Positions 51,959 through 61,774 of a stretch of DNA of 64,000 nucleotides are shown here, piece by piece; the first letter of the stretch is position 1; every line of letters begins with the position of its first letter. The notes under the pieces were generated by a model, which worked only from the letters and a program-made list of their open reading frames with translations, was not told where the DNA came from and ran no database searches. A program made the translations under genes and the position numbers. The stretch comes from an uncultured bacterium (GTDB lineage: Bacteria > Planctomycetota > UBA8742 > UBA2392), in contig CALLQI010000020.1 in assembly GCA_938014885.1 (NCBI GenBank), forward strand, positions 59,844-123,843. The letters run 5' to 3'.

Positions 51959-51980
51959 GTATCTCTCCCCACGTTCGTAC

Positions 51981-52073
51981 TCAGTGCTCGGTGCTCAGTG
52001 CTCAGTGCTTCGTGTTTCGTGCTTGGCATCGTTGCAGTCGACACGGCACTCGGGACACGGGACACGGCACGGG
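51981..52073. repeat. Short tandem iterations upstream of the quinone oxidoreductase
   Basis: 51981-52026 reads as imperfect (c/g)agtgct iterations (cagtgctcggtgctcagtgctcag...), and 52041-52073 as gggacac/ggcacgg iterations. It is the intergenic space between the monooxygenase-like and oxidoreductase genes; no gene seen. Confidence 0.55.
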
Positions 52074-52075
52074 CT

Positions 52076-53125
52076 CTACCCCCAACTCGCCAGATCCAGT
52101 ACCACCTTCCCGAATCCCTTGCGCGACTCTACGTACTCGTGCGCCTGTCCTACCTGCGCCACCGGGAACACGCGGTCCACGACCGGCTTCAGCTTCTTCT
52201 GCGTCAGCAGCTTCCAAACCGTCAACTGGTCAGCCTTGGGACCCATCGTGCTGCCGATGATGCTTACGCGCTTGAAGAACACCGCCCGCAGATTCAGCTT
52301 CACTTCGCCACCTGTGGTGCTGCCGCAGGTCACGATGCGGCCGCCCCACTTGATGGCCTTCATGTTGCCTTCGAAGGTGTCGGGCCCGACGTGGTCGAAT
52401 ATCACGTCCACGCCCGCGCGCCCGGCGATCTTCTTGGTCTCTTCTACAAAGTCCTGTGTGCGGTAGTTGATGCCAAAGTCCGCCCCAAGCGCCTTTGCCT
52501 TGGCCAGCTTGTCGTCGCTGCCGGCGGTGGTAATGACCGTTGCACCCAGCAGCTTGGCGATCTGGATGCCCGCGCTGGTGACGCCGCTTCCGGCCGCGTG
52601 CATGAGCACGATTTCGCCGGGTTGCAGGTCGGCCTTGCGCAACATCGTGTACGCCGTCAGGAACACAAGCGGGCAGGCTGCGGCGTCGGTGAAGCTCATC
52701 CACTCGGGCATCGGCATCAGGTTCACGGCCGGGGCATCCATGAACTCGGCGCAGCCGCCGTTGCGGGTCTCGCCGAAGATGCCGTAGTCGCGCGCGAGGT
52801 GGATCTTGCCGCTGAGGGCTTCTTCGCTGGTGGGCTTGGCGAAGCCGGGCATCACGGCCACGCGGTCGCCGATGTTGACGTTATCGACCAGCGCGCCCTT
52901 CTCGGCCACCACGCCCGCAACATCGGTGCCCAGGATCATCGGTAGCGGGAACTTGTGGCCGGGCACGCCCTTGCGCACCCAGATGTCCAGGTGATTGATG
53001 CCGGAGGCCTTGACCGAAATCAGCACTTCGTCAGGCCGGATCACGGGCTTGGGTGCGTTCTCGATCAGCAGTTTGTCGGTGCCGCCGTGTTCGCGTACCA
53101 GCACGGCTTTCATAGTGTCAGTCAT
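52076..53125 (-). CDS. Zinc-binding-type alcohol dehydrogenase/quinone oxidoreductase
   Basis: 349 aa. MDR-superfamily protein: GroES-like head (KAVLVREHGGTDKLL, ASGINHLDIWVRKG, GTDVAGVVAEKG), then LMHAAGSGVTSAGIQIAKLL as the NADPH-binding glycine-rich site. The structural-zinc cysteine cluster is absent, as in quinone oxidoreductases. Probably reduces quinones or enones. The start could be ATG 53125 or ATG 53113 (MKAVLV), with no strong ribosome site for either. Confidence 0.85.
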   Translation of the reverse strand: MTDTMKAVLVREHGGTDKLLIENAPKPVIRPDEVLISVKASGINHLDIWVRKGVPGHKFPLPMILGTDVAGVVAEKGALVDNVNIGDRVAVMPGFAKPTSEEALSGKIHLARDYGIFGETRNGGCAEFMDAPAVNLMPMPEWMSFTDAAACPLVFLTAYTMLRKADLQPGEIVLMHAAGSGVTSAGIQIAKLLGATVITTAGSDDKLAKAKALGADFGINYRTQDFVEETKKIAGRAGVDVIFDHVGPDTFEGNMKAIKWGGRIVTCGSTTGGEVKLNLRAVFFKRVSIIGSTMGPKADQLTVWKLLTQKKLKPVVDRVFPVAQVGQAHEYVESRKGFGKVVLDLASWG

Positions 53126-53191
53126 GGGCGCATAGTGGTGCAGCATCGAACGAAGTGCAAGCGATGGTTTGACCCGCCGGTGCGGCCGTTG

Positions 53192-54349
53192 CTACTGCCC
53201 GCGGGCGTACTCGCGGGCCCATTGGTCGGCCTGCAGTACCGTCTCAAGGTCCGGCTGCAATGTGTTCTGATGCTTGTCGCAGGCGGCCGCGACGATGCGA
53301 TAGATGTCAAGGTAGGCGATGTTGTCGGCCAGGAAGCGCTCGACGGCGATTTCGTTGGCTGCGTTGAACACGGCGCCCAGCGTGCCACCGGCCTCAGCGA
53401 CTTCAAAGCCGAGCTTGAGCGCCGGGAAGCGTTCGTAGTTCACGGGTTCAAAGGTCAGGTTGCTCATGCGCTCCCAGGGCCAGGTTGGCACGGGCTGCGC
53501 GATGCGCTCGGGGTAGCTGAGTGCGAACTGGATCGGGATTTTCATGTCCGTGGGGCCGAGGTGCGCGATGATGCTGGCATCGACAAACTCGACCATAGAG
53601 TGAATCACGCTTTGGGCGTGGATCACGGCGTCCAGCTTCGCGCGCGGCACGTCGAACAGCCACTTGGCCTCAATCACCTCAAGCGCCTTGTTGAACAGCG
53701 TGCTGCTGTCGATGGTGATTTTGGGGCCCATCTGCCACGTCGGGTGTTTCAAAGCCTGCTCGCGCGTTACGTGCTTCAGGTCGGCGATGGGCGTCTGGCG
53801 GAAGGGCCCGCCGCTTGCAGTCAGGATGATGCGCTTGATCTCGCGCGTCTGTTCGCCGCGCAGGCACTGGAAGATCGCGCTGTGCTCCGAATCCACGGGC
53901 AGCAGCTCGGCGCCGGTCTGTTTGCAGATCGCGGTCAGGATCGGCCCGGTCATTACCAGTGACTCTTTGTTCGCCAGCGCGATGCGCTTGCCGCGTTTGG
54001 CGGCCTCAAGAACTGCGGGCAGGCCTGCGGCACCGGTTACTGCGGCAAGCAGCACGTCGTAGTCCAGCTCGCGCGCGACATCGACCATGTGGTGCTCGCC
54101 GCCGAGCAGCCACTCAGTCTTTGCGTCCAGCACCGCAATCGGCCCCCGGGCTGCCTTTGCCGTTTCGGCGTTTGTCACGATGGCGACTTGGGGCGCGAAC
54201 TCGCGCACGGCATTGATCAGCGGACCAAGGCGCTTGCCGGCGGCAATACCGGCAAGTTCAAAGCGGTCGGCATGCTGGCGCAGCACGTCAAGCGTGCTGG
54301 CGCCGATGCTGCCGGATGCTCCCAACAAAAGGATGCGCGTGCGTGCCAT
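53192..54349 (-). CDS. dxr: 1-deoxy-D-xylulose 5-phosphate reductoisomerase
   Basis: 385 aa, normal size. Makes 2-C-methyl-D-erythritol 4-phosphate in the MEP isoprenoid pathway. LLLGASGSIGASTLDVLRQH is the NADPH site; IALANKESLV, LPVDSEHSAIFQ and TASGGPFR follow, and IDSSTLFNKALEVIEAKWLF is the catalytic/metal region. Supplies isoprenoid precursors that the FAD oxidoreductase at 47 kb might use, if that enzyme is a reductase. Divergent from the glycosyltransferase gene. Confidence 0.96.
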   Translation of the reverse strand: MARTRILLLGASGSIGASTLDVLRQHADRFELAGIAAGKRLGPLINAVREFAPQVAIVTNAETAKAARGPIAVLDAKTEWLLGGEHHMVDVARELDYDVLLAAVTGAAGLPAVLEAAKRGKRIALANKESLVMTGPILTAICKQTGAELLPVDSEHSAIFQCLRGEQTREIKRIILTASGGPFRQTPIADLKHVTREQALKHPTWQMGPKITIDSSTLFNKALEVIEAKWLFDVPRAKLDAVIHAQSVIHSMVEFVDASIIAHLGPTDMKIPIQFALSYPERIAQPVPTWPWERMSNLTFEPVNYERFPALKLGFEVAEAGGTLGAVFNAANEIAVERFLADNIAYLDIYRIVAAACDKHQNTLQPDLETVLQADQWAREYARGQ

Positions 54350-54434
54350 GACGACTTCCTAACGTGGCAAAGGCTGCCTGTAAACGGGCCGCGACGCGTT
54401 GACCTTGCTTGGCGCGCGCGGGCATACTCGCGAC

Positions 54435-56306
54435 ATGAAGCTGCTGGTCGAAATCAGCCAGGGTTTGGGCAACTGCATCCAGGGCACGCCGCTGCTGCGC
54501 GCGCTGTGGCTGATGGGCCATGAGCTTGACCTGTACATCAACTCAACGCTCGCCGACAAGCTGCTTCCGCTGTGGCAGGGCTGGGACATCATGGGCCGGG
54601 TGTTCGTCAAGCGCGGCGAGATTCGGCTGCGCGACTATGACTTCGGCGTCAGTGCCTACGGCCGGCGGCGACTGGTGCGGATGTTCCCGCCCGGCCAATG
54701 CCTGAAAGTCGAGAAGCGCCACGTGCGGCGGCAGTCCGAATCTGAGGCCAACGTTGAACTCGCGCGCTGGCTTGGCTACGCGGGGCCGACGCCGCAGGGC
54801 TTCGTGCAGGCCGCACCCGGCGACTTTGGCTGCGGCCCGCAAACCGTGATCGTGCACGCTGGCTGTGACCCGGCCAACGCCGTCAAGCGCTGGCCCCACT
54901 GGCGCGAGGTGTGCAGCAAGCTGAAGCAGGCCGGGCGGCACGTGGTCGTCGTGGGCACCAGCGCCGACCGCAGCGCTGATGGCTGGGAGCTCGAGCACGA
55001 CGCGCGCTTCGGCATGACGCTGCCGGAACTCGCCGGCGCGCTGAAACATGCCGGGCACTACCTCGGCAATGACTCGGGCGTCGGGCACCTCGCGGCCGCC
55101 TGCGGCATTCCCGGCCTGATGCTCTACGGTCCCAGCGACCCCGTGAAGAACGCCCCGAACTCGGCGGTAATGCGCCAACTGGCGGCACCGATGCACCTCG
55201 GCGAAGAACGCGGGCTCGAGACCGACACGCCCGTTCCCATCGCGCGACTTGAGCCCGGCCATGTGTGGCCGCACATTGAGGCGATGCTCGCCAACACCAG
55301 CCGCGACCCGGAACGCGAGCTACCCGACCGCGTGGCCGACAGTGTGGAAGCCCGCTGGCAGCATTACGTCACATCCACCAAGGCGCAGCCGCGCGCCGTT
55401 GAAGTAACCGAAACTGCAAATCTGCCGGCGGGCTTCAAGCCGCGCGTCAGCGTGATCATCCCGAGCTTCAACCGCGCCGAGAACGCGGTTCGCGCGGTGC
55501 AGTCGGCGCTGGCTCAGACCGAGAAGTCGCTGGAAGTGCTGCTGGTCGATGACGGCAGCACGGACGACACCGCCGCACGATTCGCGTCGCCGCCCGCGCG
55601 CGTGCGCTACATCCGCAAGCCCAACGGCGGCGCAAGCAGTGCCCGCAACGAAGGCCTGCGCCGCGCATCGGGCGACTGGATCGCGCTGCTGGATTCAGAC
55701 GACGAATGGCACCCGGACAAACTGGCAAAGCAGCTTGCGGCGCTCGATGACAAGTACGTGGCGGCCGGATGCAGGCACATCCACGTCAATGTTGACGGGT
55801 CAAGAGAGGTGAAGCCCGAAGTGCTGCCCGGCGCGGACCTGCACCTGTTCCGCGACCTGTACGAGAACCTGTCGCTGAAGACAAGCTGCCTCGTGTTCAA
55901 GCGCCACCTGCTTGAAAAGGCCGGCCTGTTTCACGAGCGCTTCCCGATCAGCAATGACTGGGACTTCTTTCTGCGCCTGGCCAAGGTCGTCAACAACAGT
56001 GGCTTCGTGTGTTTGCCCGATGCGTTGCTGACCGTGCACCGCAGCCGCGACAGCATCAGCAAAACCGGCCGCGCGAACGCGCTGGAAGAGGCCTTCAGCC
56101 GCATCTGCATGGTGAACGCGCTGCTGCATTGCGACGACCCGCACGCGATCAAGCGCCACGTGCAACGCGCCGGCCGCAAGCACCTTGAACTAAGCCGCGC
56201 CTACCGCAAGCAAGGCGACAAAGAACAGGCAGCACTGCACGCCAAGGCCGCCATACGAGCCGGCCTGAGGCTGCGAGGCTTCTGGCGCCGGGTGCAGGCC
56301 ATATAA
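54435..56306 (+). CDS. GT9-GT2 fusion glycosyltransferase
   Basis: 623 aa. Residues 1 to about 300 resemble a GT9 heptosyltransferase (LVEISQGLGNCIQGTPLLRA; KRWPHWREVCSKLKQAGRHV; YLGNDSGVGHLAAACGIPGL, the nucleotide-sugar site). From about residue 345 a GT2 family A domain starts: VSVIIPSFNRAENAVRAVQS, then LLVDDGSTDD, SSARNEGLRRASGDWIALLD and the DSDDEWHP acidic motif. It ends with a helical segment. Probably adds two sugars to lipopolysaccharide-like glycan, or one domain is inactive. ATG 54435 chosen; the upstream extension (54399) has no ribosome site. No membrane span. Confidence 0.8.
   Translation: MKLLVEISQGLGNCIQGTPLLRALWLMGHELDLYINSTLADKLLPLWQGWDIMGRVFVKRGEIRLRDYDFGVSAYGRRRLVRMFPPGQCLKVEKRHVRRQSESEANVELARWLGYAGPTPQGFVQAAPGDFGCGPQTVIVHAGCDPANAVKRWPHWREVCSKLKQAGRHVVVVGTSADRSADGWELEHDARFGMTLPELAGALKHAGHYLGNDSGVGHLAAACGIPGLMLYGPSDPVKNAPNSAVMRQLAAPMHLGEERGLETDTPVPIARLEPGHVWPHIEAMLANTSRDPERELPDRVADSVEARWQHYVTSTKAQPRAVEVTETANLPAGFKPRVSVIIPSFNRAENAVRAVQSALAQTEKSLEVLLVDDGSTDDTAARFASPPARVRYIRKPNGGASSARNEGLRRASGDWIALLDSDDEWHPDKLAKQLAALDDKYVAAGCRHIHVNVDGSREVKPEVLPGADLHLFRDLYENLSLKTSCLVFKRHLLEKAGLFHERFPISNDWDFFLRLAKVVNNSGFVCLPDALLTVHRSRDSISKTGRANALEEAFSRICMVNALLHCDDPHAIKRHVQRAGRKHLELSRAYRKQGDKEQAALHAKAAIRAGLRLRGFWRRVQAI
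55792..55803. repeat. TTGAC-NN-GTCAA palindrome site 8
   Basis: TTGACGGGTCAA inside the GT2 domain of the fusion gene (encodes V-D-G-S-R). Confidence 0.7.
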
Positions 56307-56431
56307 AAGTCGCCGCCGCGCAGAACAAGAGCCCGAAGCGCAAGCGAAGTGTAGACAAGCAAAGCAACTAGTGCGCCCGAGCACTCTGCCTGCCCGCTGT
56401 TGGCGTAGGCAATTCCGAGTAACGTCCCGCC

Positions 56432-57832
56432 ATGCTTCCGCTGCGTCAGGTATCGATTTCCTTTGAGCCGCCCGGTGGCTTTGAGGCTGCGATGTTGCGC
56501 GCGTTGCGCCAGCCGTTTGCGATTGCCTTCGATTCCGCCGTGCAGGGCGAACTCGGCCGCGAAAGTTGCTTCAGCTTCGCGCCGTCGATGCTGCTGCAAT
56601 GCACGGGCCGGTCTGCGACGTTCCAGCGTGGCCGGCACGCCAGCCAGCTCGAGGGCGACCCGCTGGAAGTGTTCGAACGCGTCGAGCGCTTCACGCAACA
56701 GGAATGCCCGCTGCTTGAGCCGTTGCACACGCCGGGCTTCACCGGCGGCTGGGCGGGCCTGCTGGGCTTTGACCTGCGCTGTTTCATCGAAGACCTGCCG
56801 CCGCCAAAACCGCATGGCCCGCAGTTCCCCGACTTGCAGGCCGGGTTTTACCCGTGGGTCGTGGCACTCGACCATGCCAGCGGTGCCTGCGAGCTGCGCC
56901 TGCTGCACGGCGCGCCGGGCGGGCCTGAGGACATCGGCGAGTTGGCCCAGCGACTGCACGAGTTGCTTTCGCGCGAGCTCCCCTCGTCGCCCGCTACGTT
57001 CAGCGCCCCCGAGTTGCACACCACGCGCGATGGCTACCTGGCACAAGTGTTGCGCGTGAAGCACCACATCCGCGAAGGCGACATCTACCAGGCAAACCTG
57101 ACGCGCATGGTCTCACGCGAGGCCGCCTGTGAGCCGTCTTCACTTTACGCCAGCCTGCGCACCGCCAACCCCGCGCCATTTGCCGGCTTCCTCGATTGCG
57201 GCCAGGGATTCGCGGTGCTGTCCAGTTCGCCCGAGCGATTCCTGAGTGTGCGCGGCGGTGTGTGTGAGACGCGCCCGATCAAAGGCACGCGCCCGCGCGG
57301 CCCCGATGCCGAGCAGGACGCGCGCCTGAAGGCCGAGCTCGCGGCATCAGAGAAAGACCGCGCTGAGCTGACGATGATCGTTGACCTTGAGCGCAACGAT
57401 CTCAGCAGAGTCTGCGTGCCGGGCACGGTCAAGGTCCCCAGCCTGCTGCACGTGCACAGCTATGCACGGGTGCATCATCTCGAAAGCACCGTGGTGGGCG
57501 AGTTGCGCGAAGGCGTCACGCCCGTGGAGTTGATTCGCGCCACGTTTCCCGGCGGCAGCATCAGCGGCGCGCCCAAGAAGCGCGCGCTGGAAATCATCCA
57601 TGAACTGGAGCCCGTGCGGCGCGGCCCGTACACCGGCAGCCTGTTCTGGTTGCGCCCCGATGGCGACTTCGAAAGCAACATCCTGATCCGCACGTTGTTG
57701 TGCGAGCCCGGCCGCGTCAGCTACCACGTCGGCGGCGGCATCGTCGCCGACAGCGAACCCGAATCCGAATGGGCCGAAACGCTGGCCAAGGCCGACGCGC
57801 TGGAACGCGCCATTGCGGGGGCCGCGCGATGA
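56432..57832 (+). CDS. pabB: Aminodeoxychorismate synthase component I
   Basis: 466 aa. Chorismate-utilising fold. TRPIKGTRPRG gives the PIKGT motif typical of PabB (TrpE has PIAGT). KDRAELTMIVDLERNDLSRV and FPGGSISGAPKKRALEIIHE are the Mg/chorismate site. Makes 4-amino-4-deoxychorismate for folate together with a glutaminase (pabA) and pabC not in the window. Its stop overlaps the next start (ATGA). Confidence 0.9.
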   Translation: MLPLRQVSISFEPPGGFEAAMLRALRQPFAIAFDSAVQGELGRESCFSFAPSMLLQCTGRSATFQRGRHASQLEGDPLEVFERVERFTQQECPLLEPLHTPGFTGGWAGLLGFDLRCFIEDLPPPKPHGPQFPDLQAGFYPWVVALDHASGACELRLLHGAPGGPEDIGELAQRLHELLSRELPSSPATFSAPELHTTRDGYLAQVLRVKHHIREGDIYQANLTRMVSREAACEPSSLYASLRTANPAPFAGFLDCGQGFAVLSSSPERFLSVRGGVCETRPIKGTRPRGPDAEQDARLKAELAASEKDRAELTMIVDLERNDLSRVCVPGTVKVPSLLHVHSYARVHHLESTVVGELREGVTPVELIRATFPGGSISGAPKKRALEIIHELEPVRRGPYTGSLFWLRPDGDFESNILIRTLLCEPGRVSYHVGGGIVADSEPESEWAETLAKADALERAIAGAAR

Positions 57833-59136
57833 ACGGCCTGCGCGAATACCTGCGTGGCGTGGGCGCCTTGTCGCGCAACGTGTGGCTGTTTCTGCTGGCT
57901 GCGCTGTTCATGGGCATCGGCCGCCAGGTGTTCATGGTGCTGCGCAACCAGTACCTGGTCGAGCTGGGGCTTGAAGACGCACAGGTCACCAGCGTGCAGG
58001 GGTTCAACTCGCTGGGCGGGCTGATCATCGCGATCCCGGCGATCGTCATTATCTCGCGCTTCCGGGCCAAATCGCTGCTGGCGATGATCTGCCTTGCCAA
58101 TGCGGTGGGCTTTGCGGCGCAGGGTATCTTCGGGACACTCGAAGTCTTCCAGGGTGCGGCCATGGCGGCTGGCGTGGCGATGAGCCTGAACATGGCTTTG
58201 GGCGCGCCTTTCCTGATGCGTAACACCGGCATAGGTGAACGCATTTTCGGGTTTGCGCTGCAGAGTGCCGTAAGCTGGCCGTTGTCGGGCTTCATCGGCA
58301 GCCTGCTTTCCGGCTGGTTGCAGGGCCTGTTCGCGGGCATGGCCGGCAGCGGCGTCGAGTTCATGGGCGAGTTTGTGCCCGCGCAATTGTTCGGCTATCG
58401 CGCGACACTGCTGGTGGCAAGCGGGCTGGTGCTGACCGGGCTTGTGCCCGTGGCGCTGATCCGCGAGGGCCCGGCCGATGGCGCGGGCAAAACGCTGAAG
58501 CAGATCCTGACCTTCCACGACAAGAAGCGGATGTTCCTGCTGGGCCTGCCGGAGATGGTGATCGGCTTTGGCGCCGGGCTGACGATTCCGTTCTTCAACG
58601 TGTACTTCAAGAAAGAGTGGGGGCTCACACCCCAGCAGATCGCGCCGATCTTCACGGTGATGTTTGCGGTGCTGGTCGTGGGCTACCTGATCACGCCACC
58701 GCTGGTGCGGCGCTTCGGGCCGATCAAGGTGATGATCGCCAGCCAGATCCTGAGCCTGCCCTTCTTCATCGAGCTGGCGCTGGGCCACTACCTGTGGCTG
58801 GCCATGACCGCCTTCATCGCGCGGCAGGTGCTGATGAATGGCAGCGACCCCATATACAAACAGTTCGCGCAGGAAGTCGCCGACGACCGCGACCGCAACG
58901 CCGTGGCCGTGTGGGTGCATTCGTCGCGGCACATCTTCTTCACCGTGGCCAACTTCTGCAGCGGCTATCTGATCGCCATGGACGGCGGCCGCTTCCGGAT
59001 CGTCATCGTCACCACGATCATCTGCTACGTGATCGCGATCGCGATTGAACTGGCCATTCTGCCCGGCCTGAACCGCGCCCGGAAACTGAAGCAGGCCCGA
59101 ACCCTCAGGCTCGCCCGGGTCGCCGACGTGGCGTGA
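57829..59136 (+). CDS. MFS transporter
   Basis: 435 aa, about 12 hydrophobic spans. The N-terminal NVWLFLLAALFMGIGRQVFM and the repeated spans fit a major facilitator; the conserved cytoplasmic-loop arginine motif is weak (ISRFRAKSLL). Substrate unknown. The ATG at 57829 overlaps pabB (ATGA), so it is translationally coupled to pabB; a folate or PABA-related transport role is possible but only inferred from context. Confidence 0.85.
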   Translation: MNGLREYLRGVGALSRNVWLFLLAALFMGIGRQVFMVLRNQYLVELGLEDAQVTSVQGFNSLGGLIIAIPAIVIISRFRAKSLLAMICLANAVGFAAQGIFGTLEVFQGAAMAAGVAMSLNMALGAPFLMRNTGIGERIFGFALQSAVSWPLSGFIGSLLSGWLQGLFAGMAGSGVEFMGEFVPAQLFGYRATLLVASGLVLTGLVPVALIREGPADGAGKTLKQILTFHDKKRMFLLGLPEMVIGFGAGLTIPFFNVYFKKEWGLTPQQIAPIFTVMFAVLVVGYLITPPLVRRFGPIKVMIASQILSLPFFIELALGHYLWLAMTAFIARQVLMNGSDPIYKQFAQEVADDRDRNAVAVWVHSSRHIFFTVANFCSGYLIAMDGGRFRIVIVTTIICYVIAIAIELAILPGLNRARKLKQARTLRLARVADVA

Positions 59137-59156
59137 ACAGCCCGCAGCAACAGTCT

Positions 59157-60236
59157 TCAGCCCTCAAGCCAGTGAATTGCGGCAGTCTTGATCACCGCGA
59201 CCACGGACTTGCCTGTTGACAGGTCAAGGTCTCGCGCTGCCGCCGGGGTCAGCCGGGCCCGCACCTGCTGGCGGCCGAGTTGCAGCCCGGCAAGCACTTC
59301 GTGGCCCATGGTGTCGAGGCTGGTCACGGTGGCTTGCAGCGCGTTGCGGGCCGACAAACCGGCCGGTCGATCAAGGCACAGCAGCACTTCATCGGCGTAG
59401 AATCCGATACTGGACAGCTTGCCGGTTTCCGCCTGTGACAGCGGCGCCGCAAGCTCAAGCCCTTCGCCCAGTTCAAGCACCGTGATGCCGCCTTCCGCAT
59501 CGTGGCGCAGCACCTTCAGCCGCAGCAGGTTGTCCACGCCCACAAGATTCGCCACGCCGATAGCCTTGGGCCGCGACAACACACTTACCGGCGGGCCATG
59601 CGCGACGATGCGGCCGGCATCTAGCACAAGGCAATCATCGGCCAGCGCCAGCAGCTCCGGCGCTTTGTGGGTGACGAACAGCATCGACGTTTTGAGTTCA
59701 TGCTTCACTTGCGCCAGCAGGCCCAGCACGTCGCGGGCGAGTTCGGCGTCCAGGCTGCTTGTGGGTTCATCCAGCAGCAGCAACTCCGGCCTGGCCAGCA
59801 AGGCGCGCCCCAGCGACACGCGCTGCTTCTCGCCGCCGCTGAGGGTTGCCACGCCGCGCTCAAGCAACGGCTCAAGCCGCAGCAGCGCGACCACCTTCCA
59901 GCCGTACTCACTTTCAAGCTGGTCAGCGGCCCCGGGTGCGTAACTCAAGTTCCGCCGCACACTCAAGTGCGGGAACAGCAGCGGATCCTGCGAAAACAGC
60001 GCCGTTGCGCGCCGCTCGGGCGCGACAAACACGCCGCCCGGCCGCAGCAGAACACGGCGCGTCCGCACGGAAATGTCGCCTTCACGAGGCCGTGCCAGCC
60101 CGGCCACACAGTGCAGCAGCGTACTCTTGCCGCTGCCGGACGCCCCGAACACGCCCAGCACGGGGCCTTTGCTTTCGAACTTCACGTCCAGCGTGAAGCC
60201 GTGCAACTGGTGCAGGATGCGAGCCTCAAGAATCAT
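59157..60236 (-). CDS. modC: Molybdate ABC transporter ATPase
   Basis: 359 aa. Walker A GVFGASGSGKSTLLHC, signature LSGGEKQRVSLGRALL, Walker B LLLLDEPTSSLD and the switch His in FVTHKAPEL. From about residue 290 the C-terminus is a Mop-like molybdate-binding region (LSARNALQATVTSLDTMGHE), which supports ModC over a generic sugar ATPase. The ATG overlaps modB's stop by ATGA. Carries palindrome site 9. Confidence 0.9.
   Translation of the reverse strand: MILEARILHQLHGFTLDVKFESKGPVLGVFGASGSGKSTLLHCVAGLARPREGDISVRTRRVLLRPGGVFVAPERRATALFSQDPLLFPHLSVRRNLSYAPGAADQLESEYGWKVVALLRLEPLLERGVATLSGGEKQRVSLGRALLARPELLLLDEPTSSLDAELARDVLGLLAQVKHELKTSMLFVTHKAPELLALADDCLVLDAGRIVAHGPPVSVLSRPKAIGVANLVGVDNLLRLKVLRHDAEGGITVLELGEGLELAAPLSQAETGKLSSIGFYADEVLLCLDRPAGLSARNALQATVTSLDTMGHEVLAGLQLGRQQVRARLTPAAARDLDLSTGKSVVAVIKTAAIHWLEG
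59216..59227. repeat. TTGAC-NN-GTCAA palindrome site 9
   Basis: TTGACAGGTCAA near the 3' end of modC (encodes L-D-L-S-T). Confidence 0.7.
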
Positions 60237-60919
60237 GCGCCCGCCCGCTTTCTCTGGCGGGCCGCCAGCCAGAAGGCCACCATCAGCGCGGCCACACACA
60301 GCGCGACACTCAGCCCCACCAGCCGCCAGACGGCAGTTTCGTTGCCCGGCGTGTTGAGCAGCGTGTACACCGCAACGGGGATCGTGCGCGTTTCGCCTTC
60401 AATGTTCCCGGCGATCACGATCGTTGCGCCGAATTCGCCCAGTGCCCGCGCGAAACCAAGCACCGCGCCCGCAAGCAGCCCCGGCAGGCTCAGCGGCAGT
60501 GTGACGCGCGCAAAAGTCGACCAGCGCCCGCGCCCGAGGCTGCGCGAGACTTGCTCAAGCCGCGGGTCCACGCCCAGCACCGACAGCCGCACACTCTCAA
60601 CCATCAGCGGAAAACCCACGGTCGCGGCGGCGATCACGCAGGCCGCCGTGGTGTACGCGATGCCTTCGCCCGTGAGTTGCACCCAAAGCGCGCCAAGCGG
60701 CCCGCTGCGGCCGAACACTGCCAGCAGGATGTAGCCCGTCGAAACCGGGGGCAGCACCAGCGGCAGCATCAGCAGCGCCTGCAACGGGGCCCGCAGGGCC
60801 GAGTTCCAGCGAGCCAGCAGCCAGCCCAGTAGGGTTGCCGGCACAATGCTGCACGCCACGGCCAGCAGCGCCACTTGCGCCGACAGGTACAGCACACTGG
60901 TTTCGGCCTCAGTCAGCAT
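60233..60919 (-). CDS. modB: Molybdate ABC transporter permease
   Basis: 228 aa, five or six membrane spans. The binding-protein-dependent permease loop (EAA-like) is in EQVSRSLGRGRWSTFARVTL. LLMLPLVLPPVSTGYILLAV opens the conserved TM region. Lies 8 bp downstream of modA and overlaps modC by 4 bp: a modABC operon read on the minus strand. Confidence 0.92.
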   Translation of the reverse strand: MLTEAETSVLYLSAQVALLAVACSIVPATLLGWLLARWNSALRAPLQALLMLPLVLPPVSTGYILLAVFGRSGPLGALWVQLTGEGIAYTTAACVIAAATVGFPLMVESVRLSVLGVDPRLEQVSRSLGRGRWSTFARVTLPLSLPGLLAGAVLGFARALGEFGATIVIAGNIEGETRTIPVAVYTLLNTPGNETAVWRLVGLSVALCVAALMVAFWLAARQRKRAGA

Positions 60920-60927
60920 ATGCCGCT

Positions 60928-61701
60928 TCAGGGCAGCGTGAACCCGCGCGCTTTCAGGGCTTCGCGGGCCTTGTCGGATTGCAGGTGCTGCAGGAATGCC
61001 CGTGCGGTCTCTTTGTCCGGCGCACTTTTTGGGATCAGCGCCAGATACTCAACCGGTTTGTGCGACGTCGGGTCAAGCTCGCACAGCACGATCACCTTGG
61101 CTGCGCGCGCGTCTGTGGCGTACACGAACCCCGCGTCCACTTCGCCCAGCTCAACAGCGCGCAGCACAGCGCGCACGTCCTTTTGGCCGACCAGCAGGTG
61201 CTTCATCGGCTCAAGCACGCCAAACGTGGCCAGCGATTCGCGCGCGTAGTCACCGGCCGGCACGCCTTCATCGGCAATCGCGATCTTGTTGGTCGGCAGC
61301 GGCCGGTGCAGCAGGTCGACCGGGCCGCGAATCTTGAGCGCACTGTCGGCCGGCGCCACGCACACCAGGCTGTTGCGCGCGATCACTACGGGCTCGCCTT
61401 CAACAAGCCCTTTGCCGACCAGGTAATCCGACCACGTCCGCCCGGCCGTGATGTACACGCCCGCCGGGGCGCCATCTTCGATCTGCCGGGCAAGGTCGGA
61501 ACTTGATCCAAAGTTGGCGGTTGTTGCCCCGTCAAAGCTGCCGCTCAGGTCGCTGACCACTTCGGTCAGGCTGGCGGCCGCATAGATATGCAGCTTCGCA
61601 GCCGCGGGTTCTCCGCCGCCGCAGGACGCGAGCAGCACCGCCACCAGCAGGCCCAGTGCCGGCAAAATGGTGCGCGATTGAGATGCGCAAGTCATCGCCA
61701 T
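60928..61701 (-). CDS. modA: Molybdate-binding lipoprotein
   Basis: 257 aa. Signal peptide and lipobox LLASC, then LHIYAAASLTEVVSDLSG and FGSSSDLARQIEDGAPAGVY (Ser residues that bind the oxyanion), and RNSLVCVAP. Delivers molybdate or tungstate to ModB/C. Several in-frame start codons exist (61701, 61695); none has a clear ribosome site. Diverges from the NIF3 gene. Confidence 0.88.
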   Translation of the reverse strand: MAMTCASQSRTILPALGLLVAVLLASCGGGEPAAAKLHIYAAASLTEVVSDLSGSFDGATTANFGSSSDLARQIEDGAPAGVYITAGRTWSDYLVGKGLVEGEPVVIARNSLVCVAPADSALKIRGPVDLLHRPLPTNKIAIADEGVPAGDYARESLATFGVLEPMKHLLVGQKDVRAVLRAVELGEVDAGFVYATDARAAKVIVLCELDPTSHKPVEYLALIPKSAPDKETARAFLQHLQSDKAREALKARGFTLP

Positions 61702-61774
61702 GGCCCAATCATGGCTTACACCGCGCCGCGTTGCCATCCCTTCGCGTTTGCGGCCGGGCTGCTATCTTTCGCGC

